Assembly (NCBI GenBank): GCA_023267115.1 | Contig: JAHFNV010000006.1 | Span: 1 to 23,027, forward strand | DNA from: Candidatus Nomurabacteria bacterium | GTDB taxonomy: Bacteria > Patescibacteriota > Minisyncoccia > Phycocordibacterales > UBA9973 | Length of the DNA stretch: 23,027 nucleotides | Direction: 5' to 3' | Shown here: piece after piece, positions 5,776-12,218 of the stretch | How the letters are laid out: each line of letters opens with the position of its first letter | Numbering within the stretch: the stretch's first letter is position 1 | The notes under the pieces: generated by a model | Databases searched by the model: none | Seen by the model: the letters and a program-made list of their open reading frames with translations, nothing else | What the model was told of the DNA's origin: nothing | Translations under genes and position numbers: made by a program

Positions 5776-7470
5776 ATGCAAAGTAAAACTCGACAATGTC
5801 AAAACTGCAAGGATAAATTTTTGATCGAGCCAGAGGATTTTAATTTTTACGAAAAAATAAAAGTTCTACCGCCGACTTGGTGCCCGGAATGTCGGCAGTT
5901 GCGCAGGTATGCTTGGCGCAATGAGCGGACACTTTACCGCAGAAATTGCGATCTTTGCGGCAAAAGCACGGTGACAATTTATTCTCCCAATAAACCGCAC
6001 AAAATGTATTGCAATGAATGTTGGTGGAGCGATGGTTGGGATCCGACAGAATATGGTGTAGATTTTGACTTCACACGGCCATTTTTTGAACAATTTCACG
6101 AACTTCAACTAAAAGTGCCTCGGATGGCGCTACTCAACAAAAACAGCGTTAACTCGGAATATACTAATCATTCTGGCGATAACAAAAATGCCTATCTTTC
6201 TTTTTCTACTTGGTTTTCTGAAAATATCCAATACAGCAGTTTTATTTTTTATTCGCGTGATTGCATGGATTGTAGTTATGTATACGAAAAAGGAGAACGT
6301 TCGTATGAAGTTATTGATTCCCGGACTTCTTATGAATGCCAGTATGGTATCTTCTTGAAAGATTGTCTTACTTGTTATTATTGTTATGATTGCCGTGGAT
6401 GTAACAATTGTTTTTTATCTTACAATTTACGCAATAAAAGTTATGTTTTTAAAAACAAGCAATATACCAGGGAAGAATATTTAAAAAAAATTAAAGAGTA
6501 TGAAATGTCGTCATATTTAACCCGTGATGGCTTATATAGAGAATGGACAGAGATGATGAAGCAGAACGCTATTCATAGACATGTTATTAGCGAAAGGAAT
6601 GTTAATTCTATCGGGTCTTTAATTTTTGATTCTAAAAATGTTACTCAATCATTTGATGTAAATAATATAGAGAATGGAAAATACTTGAATTCTGTAATAG
6701 AAGCAAAAGATGTTATAGATCTTTATCATGTGGGTGTTAATACAGAGCTTTGCTATGAACTTCACGGCTGCACCCGAGTTTCCAATTGCCAATTCTGCCA
6801 TCTTTGCTATGACAATATGGGTGTGATGTATTCGGATACTTGTCAGAATAGTCAGAATCTATTCGGCTGTGTAAGCGTCAAAAAAGGCGAGTATATGATT
6901 TTCAATAAAAAATACAGCAAAGAAGATTACCTAGCTCTTAAGGATAAAATTATAGAGCATATGAAAAAGACCGGAGAATTCGGTGAATTTTTCCCGCCGT
7001 CCATAGCACCGGTTTATTATAATGAGACGCAGGGCAATTTCTACCTACCGATGACTAAGGAAAAAGTTTTAAGTTTGGGGTGGCACTGGGAGGATAATTT
7101 ACAGGGAACTTTAGGAAAAGAAACAATAAAAAATGAAGATATACCGGATAAGATCGAGGGTGTGCCAGATACCTATTTGAAAGAAATTTTCGCCTGCAAC
7201 AACTGTTCAAAAAATTACAACATAACCGAGAACGAACTTCTTTTCTATAGGAAAGAGGGGATACCATTTCCCAGGAAATGCCCGAATTGCAGATACAAAA
7301 GGAGATTTGATCTTCGTCCCACGCGAAGGCTGTGGCATCGTTCTTGTATGTGTGATAAAAAACATTCCAATCACAGTGGAAAGTGCGTGGAAGAATTTGA
7401 AACTGTCTACGCGCCTAAGCGACCAGAAATAGTTTACTGTGAGAAGTGCTATCAGCAAGAAATATATTAA
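5776..7470 (+). CDS. full-length CPR cysteine-rich zinc-ribbon protein
   Basis: This 564-residue protein has no known function; similar CPR proteins carry the uninformative label 'Caib/baif family protein'. Visible architecture: N-terminal ribbon C8, C11, C36, C39; second ribbon C58, C61, C79, C82; a WWSDGWDP motif (83-90); then a long Cys/Tyr/Asn-rich middle (about 130-370) with two related modules. Module one ends in NLRNKSYVFKNKQYTREEY (217-235), module two in VKKGEYMIFNKKYSKEDY (368-385). The C-terminal part has GEFGEFFP (400-407), a third ribbon C474, C477, C502, C505 and a last one with C524, C526, C537, C555 and C558. Regular short repeats with Cys pairs suggest a solenoid or beta-helix, which is an inference. 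No signal peptide or membrane helix is seen, so it is likely cytoplasmic. Role unknown. Confidence 0.9.
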   Translation: MQSKTRQCQNCKDKFLIEPEDFNFYEKIKVLPPTWCPECRQLRRYAWRNERTLYRRNCDLCGKSTVTIYSPNKPHKMYCNECWWSDGWDPTEYGVDFDFTRPFFEQFHELQLKVPRMALLNKNSVNSEYTNHSGDNKNAYLSFSTWFSENIQYSSFIFYSRDCMDCSYVYEKGERSYEVIDSRTSYECQYGIFLKDCLTCYYCYDCRGCNNCFLSYNLRNKSYVFKNKQYTREEYLKKIKEYEMSSYLTRDGLYREWTEMMKQNAIHRHVISERNVNSIGSLIFDSKNVTQSFDVNNIENGKYLNSVIEAKDVIDLYHVGVNTELCYELHGCTRVSNCQFCHLCYDNMGVMYSDTCQNSQNLFGCVSVKKGEYMIFNKKYSKEDYLALKDKIIEHMKKTGEFGEFFPPSIAPVYYNETQGNFYLPMTKEKVLSLGWHWEDNLQGTLGKETIKNEDIPDKIEGVPDTYLKEIFACNNCSKNYNITENELLFYRKEGIPFPRKCPNCRYKRRFDLRPTRRLWHRSCMCDKKHSNHSGKCVEEFETVYAPKRPEIVYCEKCYQQEIY

Positions 7471-7474
7471 TTTG

Positions 7475-7514
7475 TATTTAGCAATAAGAAGCGGTCGCAC
7501 ACTATTGCTAAATT
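7475..7514 (+). repeat. 40-base hairpin repeat, copy 2
   Basis: Exact second copy of 5702-5741, four bases after the second zinc-ribbon stop codon. Its right arm overlaps the last bases of the convergent regulator gene. Here it could end transcription from both sides. Confidence 0.85.
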
Positions 7515-8049
7515 AATTCTTTATCGCTTTCAAAAATGCTAAATTCGTTTGCTCGTCTAATTTGTCGGTGACTAAGATCATCAGTTCGGTGGAGAGATCT
7601 AAATCTTTTTTTATGTTGATAAAAAGATTTTCATAGGGGAGGGGAGAAATCCAGACAGTATTTTTTAGGCAGGTGAAATTTGCTTTTTTCAAAAGATAGC
7701 GCAGAGCTTCGCGTTCACTTTTTCTCTCTTCGGGAATATCTAAAATTATAATTCTCCAAAATCCGTCCCAAGCCATCGGCACCAGCGTGTCTTCGCCCAA
7801 AAGGCGGATACTGTTTAATTTTGTCCTGCCTTTTTTAGTTATTCTAACGTAGCTTTGATTATCAGAACGGTGCATTTCCGCATACCCAGCTTTTGCTAAA
7901 TTTTTTATAGAACGAGTGAGCGCGTAACTTTCTTTTGAGGTATTTGGAGTGTCATTGGATATTTCAAGCATCAAGTCTTGGACCGGTACCGCCGGTTTTT
8001 CAGCCAAAATCTTCAATATTTTCTTGGAATGACTAAATTTGCTTGACAT
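7513..8049 (-). CDS. winged-helix regulator with Cas2-like C-terminal domain (PaaX-like)
   Basis: The 178 residues split into an N-terminal winged helix (about 1-85: KKILKILAEKP, a Ser/Thr-rich turn, then SLTR-like ALTRSIKNLAKAGY and VRITKKGRTKL) and a ferredoxin-like Cas2-type domain (about 92-170). The latter has FWRIIILDIPEERKSEREALR, a strand, an aspartate, a basic helix, then NTVWISPLPYE. PaaX repressors combine the same two folds. No cas genes or CRISPR repeats are in the window, so a role in DNA-binding regulation is more likely than spacer acquisition. It is divergent from dnaK with overlapping promoters, and convergent with the zinc-ribbon gene. Plausible targets are dnaK or its own gene; this is inference. 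Confidence 0.8.
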   Translation of the reverse strand: MSSKFSHSKKILKILAEKPAVPVQDLMLEISNDTPNTSKESYALTRSIKNLAKAGYAEMHRSDNQSYVRITKKGRTKLNSIRLLGEDTLVPMAWDGFWRIIILDIPEERKSEREALRYLLKKANFTCLKNTVWISPLPYENLFINIKKDLDLSTELMILVTDKLDEQTNLAFLKAIKN

Positions 8050-8072
8050 GAATATATCATATCATATATACT
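8043..8072 (+). promoter_or_regulatory. candidate dnaK promoter, overlapping the divergent gene start
   Basis: TTGACA (8043-8048), an 18-base spacer and TATACT (8067-8072) fit a sigma-70 promoter towards dnaK. The -35 box overlaps the start codon of the divergent regulator. The transcript would have a leader of about 130 bases, unlike the leaderless neighbours. A second -10-like TGTTATAAG lies at 8136-8144. No CIRCE element was seen. Confidence 0.5.
8056..8061 (-). promoter_or_regulatory. -10 box of the Cas2-like regulator gene
   Basis: On the minus strand TATGAT, within TGATATGAT, ends six bases before the start codon at 8049. It again predicts a leaderless mRNA. The AT-rich tract around it carries tandem ATATC/GATAT units that could be operator sites. 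Confidence 0.45.
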
Positions 8073-8172
8073 ATCTTATACAAGTATTTCGCGGTCACGA
8101 AAATTGGGTTATAGGACTAGGGGTTTCTATAGCTATGTTATAAGATTAATAAATAAGGTTTTATTGCTAGCT

Positions 8173-8195
8173 GTTGCTAGGCAAGACCTAGCAAC
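8173..8195 (+). promoter_or_regulatory. hairpin in the dnaK leader
   Basis: GTTGCTAGG (8173-8181), loop CAAGA and CCTAGCAAC (8187-8195) make a perfect 9-base stem ending 17 bases before the dnaK ATG. No T-run follows. It could be an mRNA stabiliser or temperature-sensitive structure. The flanking CTAGAACCTA recurs before rpsK. Confidence 0.5.
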
Positions 8196-8212
8196 TAGAA
8201 CCTAAAAAAAAG

Positions 8213-10126
8213 ATGTCAAAAACAATCGGTATAGACTTGGGGACAACAAATTCGGCTGTGGCTTTCATTGAAGGAGGCGCGCCGAAGATTATTGAAAATG
8301 TTGAAGGCAATCGCACCACGCCTTCGGTCGTAGCTGTAACCAAAAATGCCGATCGCTTAGTCGGGCTTCTGGCTAAAAGGCAAGCAGTGACTAATCCAGA
8401 AAATACGATTTCCGAAATCAAGCGCTATATGGGGCATCGTTACGACGACCCAGAAGTGCAAAAAGATCGCGCCACTGCTTCTTTTAAGATTGAAAAGGGC
8501 GATGAGGGCGGAGTGAAAGTAAAAATGATGGATAAATTTTACCGACCGGAGGAAATTTCAGCCATGGTTTTGCAAAAAATTAAAAGCGATGTTGAGGCCA
8601 AACTAGGTGAGAAAATTACCGAAGCAGTCATTACGGTGCCAGCCTATTTCAACGACGCGCAAAGAAAGGCCACCAAAGATGCCGGACAGATTGCCGGCTT
8701 GGATGTGAAGCGCATTATCAACGAGCCGACGGCCGCCGCTCTGGCTTATGGATTTAATAAAAAGAAGAATGAAAAAATAGTGGTGTATGACTTCGGAGGC
8801 GGAACTTTTGACGTGTCCATTTTAGAAATTGGAGATGACGTGATAGAAGTAAAGTCTACTGACGGTGATAGCCACATGGGCGGAGGCGATATTGACCGGA
8901 AGGTTATCGCTTGGATTGCCGAGGAATATAAAAAAGAATCTGGCATTGATGTCCGCAAAGACCCTTTGGCTCACCAGAGATTAAAAGAAGCGGCTGAAAA
9001 AGCCAAGCACGAGCTCTCTACCACTCTAGAGTCCGAGATCAACATTCCTTTTATCACCTCCGATAGTTCTGGGCCGAAGCATTTGCTTTTGAAAATGTCC
9101 CGGGCCACCTTGGAATCTTTGTCTAAAGAATTCATCGATCGCTCGATTGAAATAACCAAGAGAGCGCTGGTCGCCTCACCATTTAAAATGAATGAAATAA
9201 ATGAGATCATTATGGTTGGCGGACAGACTCGCATGCCTGCTATTGTGGAAGCAGTAAAAAACCTTTTTGACAAAGCGCCGAATATGTCCATTAATCCGGA
9301 TGAAGTGGTGGCCCTCGGCGCCGCAGTGCAAGCCGGCGTACTGCAAGGGGATGTGCGCGATGTGCTCTTGCTTGATGTCATTCCGTTGTCGTTGGGTATT
9401 GAAACTCTGGGCGGAGTGGCCACTAGATTGATTGAAAAGAATACCACCATTCCTTCGAGTAAGTCGCAAGTATTTTCCACCGCGGCGGACAATCAGACTT
9501 CCGTGGAGATTCACATCGTGCAAGGCGAGCGTCCGATGGCCTCGGACAATAAAAGTTTGGGCAGATTTATTCTAGACGGTGTTCCGCCAGCGCCTCGAGG
9601 CATGCCGCAGATTGAAGTGGCTTTTGATGTTGATGCCAATGGAATTTTGAATGTTACGGCTAAAGATAAAGCTTCCGGTAAAACTCAATCCATTAAAATA
9701 GAAGCAAGCTCTGGGTTAAAAGAAGAAGAAATTAAAAAAATGCAGGCCGATGCCGAGTTGCACGCCGAGGAAGATAAAAAGAAAAAAGAAACTGTCGATG
9801 TGAAAAACACGGCCGAGATGATTATTTACACGGCAGAAAAAGCACTCAAAGATAATGAAGCTAAAATTCCTGCTGATTTGAAAGACGGTGTGAATGCGAA
9901 AATCACTACACTACGGGGCGTAAAAGATGGCGCTGATACGGATGCTATCAAAAAAGCCACCGAAGACCTTTCAACCGAAATGTCTAAAATCGGAGAGGCA
10001 ATCTCCTCCGCTTCCGCTAAAGCTTCGGCGGATCAGAAAGCTGAAGAAGGTGGCAAAGAAAATGTCCGCGATGCGGACTTTAAAGAAGGGGAGAAACCAA
10101 AGGAGGGCGAAGAGCCAAAGCGGTAA
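8213..10126 (+). CDS. dnaK: molecular chaperone DnaK (Hsp70)
   Basis: DnaK binds exposed hydrophobic stretches in an ATP-dependent cycle with DnaJ and GrpE. The 637-residue length is normal. The nucleotide-binding domain shows IGIDLGTTNSAVAFIEGG at the N-terminus, VYDFGGGTFDVSILEIGDD (about 191) and VGGQTRMPAI (about 336). The substrate domain includes the LLLDVIPLSLGIETLGG block and QVFSTAADNQTSVEIHIVQGE. The helical lid is followed by a low-complexity acidic tail. Within the lid/tail, SSASAKASADQKA (about 597-609) is encoded by a repeat-like sequence. grpE lies 3.2 kb upstream. It is preceded by a 9-base hairpin leader and followed, 21 bases on, by the ATPase gene. Confidence 0.98.
   Translation: MSKTIGIDLGTTNSAVAFIEGGAPKIIENVEGNRTTPSVVAVTKNADRLVGLLAKRQAVTNPENTISEIKRYMGHRYDDPEVQKDRATASFKIEKGDEGGVKVKMMDKFYRPEEISAMVLQKIKSDVEAKLGEKITEAVITVPAYFNDAQRKATKDAGQIAGLDVKRIINEPTAAALAYGFNKKKNEKIVVYDFGGGTFDVSILEIGDDVIEVKSTDGDSHMGGGDIDRKVIAWIAEEYKKESGIDVRKDPLAHQRLKEAAEKAKHELSTTLESEINIPFITSDSSGPKHLLLKMSRATLESLSKEFIDRSIEITKRALVASPFKMNEINEIIMVGGQTRMPAIVEAVKNLFDKAPNMSINPDEVVALGAAVQAGVLQGDVRDVLLLDVIPLSLGIETLGGVATRLIEKNTTIPSSKSQVFSTAADNQTSVEIHIVQGERPMASDNKSLGRFILDGVPPAPRGMPQIEVAFDVDANGILNVTAKDKASGKTQSIKIEASSGLKEEEIKKMQADAELHAEEDKKKKETVDVKNTAEMIIYTAEKALKDNEAKIPADLKDGVNAKITTLRGVKDGADTDAIKKATEDLSTEMSKIGEAISSASAKASADQKAEEGGKENVRDADFKEGEKPKEGEEPKR
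10007..10032 (+). repeat. palindrome-like insert in the dnaK tail
   Basis: TCCGC (10007-10011) pairs with GCGGA (10028-10032) around CCGCTAAAGCTTCGG, which holds the palindrome AAGCTT. It codes for the Ala/Ser/Lys-rich SAKASAD in the variable tail. A second small hairpin, GGAGA...TCTCC, lies just upstream (9992-10006). Similar Ser-Ala-Lys-Ala inserts are familiar to me from CPR proteins; not checked. Confidence 0.45.
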
Positions 10127-10131
10127 AAGTT

Positions 10132-10140
10132 TGCTATACT
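10132..10140 (+). promoter_or_regulatory. extended -10 promoter of the ATPase gene
   Basis: TGCTATACT ends seven bases before ATG 10148. The element sits in the loop of a small inverted repeat AAAAGT...ACTTTT between dnaK and the ATPase gene. It predicts a leaderless mRNA. Confidence 0.5.
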
Positions 10141-10147
10141 TTTAAGT

Positions 10148-12187
10148 ATGGATTCCCCCCAAATACCATTTAATAGAGAGATTACCTATCTTGGCATTAC
10201 CACTTATCGGGATAAGAATAATCTTTTCGGCATCAAGCGCAAAGACAGGCGTCAGCATGTTTATTTGCTTGGAAAATCCGGCACAGGTAAATCGGTGCTG
10301 ATGTTTAACATGATCATTCAGAACATCCAAAATGGCGACGGAGTCTGTATGGTGGACCCGCATGGAGAGAATGTGGAAGCAATTTTGGGGGTTATCCCGC
10401 CGCATCGAATGAAGGATGTCATTTATTTTAACCCGGCCGACACGGATTATCATATCGGCTTCAACGTGCTCCAGCTCGACGAGCCGAAGTATAAACACTT
10501 AGTGGCCTCCGGGCTGATGGGTATTTTTACTAAAATCTGGGCCAATGCTTGGAGTGCTCGGATGGAATATATTTTGAATAATTGTATTTTGGCGCTGTTA
10601 GATACGCCCGGCACAACTCTTCTTGGTATTCCGCGTATGCTGGTGGACAAAGATTATCGTCAGAAAATAATTTCCAATCTGAAAGACCCGGTCATTAAAG
10701 CTTTTTGGGTGCATGAATATGAAGCTTGGCAGGATAAATTTCGCAATGAAGCCATTGCTCCGATTCAAAACAAAGTCGGGCAATTCCTTTCTACTTCGAT
10801 CATCCGCAATGTGGTCGGCCAATCTCAAAGCACCATCAATGTTTTTGACATCATGAATGAAGGGAAAATTTTCTTGGTGAATGTTTCCAAGGGACGAATT
10901 GGTGAAGATAATTCGGCGCTTTTGGGTGGCATGATTATCACCAAGATTCAACTGGCGGCCATGGAGAGGGTGCGTATTCCGGAAGAAACCAGAAAGGATT
11001 TCTATCTTTACGTGGATGAATTTCAAAATTTCGTGACCGACGCTTTTGCTGGTATTCTCTCTGAAGCCAGGAAGTATCGATTAAACTTGACCGTGGCGCA
11101 TCAATATACCGCTCAACTTATTTCCGACAAAAGTTCGGCCGTGCGTGACGCCGTTTTCGGCAACGTCGGTACAATGATAGTTTTTCGTGTAGGCGCGGAT
11201 GACGCTGAATTTTTGGAAAAAGAATTTGAGCCAGAATTTACTCCGCAAGATATTGTCAATCTGCCAAATTATAAGGTGTATTTAAAGTTAATGATTGATG
11301 GTGTCACCTCTCGTCCTTTTTCAGCTAAAACTTTGCCACCGATGCAAAAGTTTAGTGATGCAAAAATTGAGGAAGAGGTGATTAAGTCTTCTCGGGCTCT
11401 GTATTGTCGGTCCAAAGAAATAGTAGAGAGAGAAATAAATAATTGGAGCGGGATGTCGCTGGGTAACGATAATGAGCCTGGCGCTGTAGAAAAATTTAAA
11501 ATTGAATGTTCAATTTGTAAAAAAGAAACAACCGTGCCTTTTAAACCGGAACCCGGCCGACCAGTTTATTGCAAAGACTGCATAGCTAAGATGAAAACAG
11601 GGGAAATAAAACCAGCGATGGGATCCATTAAGCAAATCAAACAAGATGAAGCTAAATTTTTTAAGCCACTAGCCGATTTGGGTATAGAGTTTCCCGCTCC
11701 TGCCTCTTCTATGCCGGACAAATCGGCTGGTAGCCCCGCTAAAGCCTTGACTACGGCGGACAAGCAGGGAATTCTTTCCGCCATTAAAAAAGTTTTTGTG
11801 CCCGCCAAAATTTCTCCAGAAGTTTTGGCGGACAAATCAAATCCAGCCCTAAAAGAAGTTTTGGATAAAGCTCTAAAGCCCACGGAGCCCACGGAGGCGT
11901 TGCCTCCGTTAGCCCACGGAGGCAACGCCTCCGTACCTGCTCCAGAGCCGATTTCTCTCAATACCCTTAAAGATAATAAAACAAGGTTCGACCTTGTCAA
12001 AGACCGCTCTGCCAGCCTGGAAGAGATGAATAAATTGAAAAATTTGATTGAGGCTAAATCCAGCGGAGCTGGATCGCCCGACGCTTCTTTAGAAGCGTCT
12101 AGGGAAAAAGAAAAAGAAATTCCCACTCCCATTCCACAAAAACCAAAGGAAGTTCCGGAGGATGTTTTAAGAAAAGTTTTAGAGTGA
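10148..12187 (+). CDS. TraG/VirD4-like DNA-translocase-type ATPase with zinc ribbon
   Basis: The 679-residue product resembles the coupling-protein/TraM-recognition ATPases common in CPR genomes. Walker A is GKSGTGKS (42-49), followed by MVDPHGE (68-74). Walker B lies in FYLYVDEFQNF (285-295), and a sensor-like TVAHQYTAQL follows (315-324). A treble-clef-type ribbon comes next with C454, C457, C475 and C478 (motif PFKPEPGRPVYC). The last 200 residues are low-complexity, Pro/Ala/Lys-rich and hold a palindrome-encoded peptide. No membrane helices are visible, unlike classic VirD4. It may pump DNA or drive pilus or secretion machinery; no relaxase, VirB4 or pilin gene is adjacent. It lies between dnaK and a zinc-ribbon paralogue. 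Confidence 0.85.
   Translation: MDSPQIPFNREITYLGITTYRDKNNLFGIKRKDRRQHVYLLGKSGTGKSVLMFNMIIQNIQNGDGVCMVDPHGENVEAILGVIPPHRMKDVIYFNPADTDYHIGFNVLQLDEPKYKHLVASGLMGIFTKIWANAWSARMEYILNNCILALLDTPGTTLLGIPRMLVDKDYRQKIISNLKDPVIKAFWVHEYEAWQDKFRNEAIAPIQNKVGQFLSTSIIRNVVGQSQSTINVFDIMNEGKIFLVNVSKGRIGEDNSALLGGMIITKIQLAAMERVRIPEETRKDFYLYVDEFQNFVTDAFAGILSEARKYRLNLTVAHQYTAQLISDKSSAVRDAVFGNVGTMIVFRVGADDAEFLEKEFEPEFTPQDIVNLPNYKVYLKLMIDGVTSRPFSAKTLPPMQKFSDAKIEEEVIKSSRALYCRSKEIVEREINNWSGMSLGNDNEPGAVEKFKIECSICKKETTVPFKPEPGRPVYCKDCIAKMKTGEIKPAMGSIKQIKQDEAKFFKPLADLGIEFPAPASSMPDKSAGSPAKALTTADKQGILSAIKKVFVPAKISPEVLADKSNPALKEVLDKALKPTEPTEALPPLAHGGNASVPAPEPISLNTLKDNKTRFDLVKDRSASLEEMNKLKNLIEAKSSGAGSPDASLEASREKEKEIPTPIPQKPKEVPEDVLRKVLE
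11891..11934 (+). repeat. double palindrome inside the ATPase gene
   Basis: Two 19-base arms (11891-11909 and 11916-11934) are perfect reverse complements separated by TAGCCC. Each arm is itself a hairpin, ACGGAGGC and GCCTCCGT around three bases. It is in frame and encodes ALPPLAHGGNASV in the low-complexity tail. This is the clearest coding-embedded palindrome of the window. Confidence 0.9.
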
Positions 12188-12196
12188 AAGCTATTC

Positions 12197-12202
12197 TATA
12201 AT
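12197..12202 (+). promoter_or_regulatory. -10 box of third zinc-ribbon gene
   Basis: TATAAT lies 16 bases before ATG 12219, in a tract with the palindrome ATTCTATAGAAT (12201-12212). No clear -35 is visible. The overlapping palindrome could be an operator. Confidence 0.35.
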
Positions 12203-12218
12203 TCTATAGAATATTAGA

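Noticed and set aside
5702..7514. CRISPR array suspected from the identical 40-base repeats and the Cas2-like gene nearby
   Set aside because: Only two copies exist, 1.7 kb apart with genes between, no regular spacers and no cas1 or effector gene.
8173..8212. CIRCE or ROSE-type heat-shock control before dnaK
   Set aside because: The hairpin GTTGCTAGG...CCTAGCAAC does not match CIRCE arms (TTAGCACTC), and no Shine-Dalgarno is trapped in the stem.
9176..9523. Long open frames antisense to dnaK (and similarly to rpsK, rplQ, tsaD and gdhA)
   Set aside because: They mirror codon structure of well-recognised genes and show no domain, promoter or start-site support.
11891..11934. Rho-independent terminator inside the ATPase gene
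   Set aside because: There is no T-run, the reading frame continues for another 250 bases, and the sequence is better explained as a coding palindrome.
10148..12187. Integrated conjugative element or prophage
   Set aside because: Only the ATPase is suggestive; integrase, relaxase, capsid, att repeats and compositional change are not seen.
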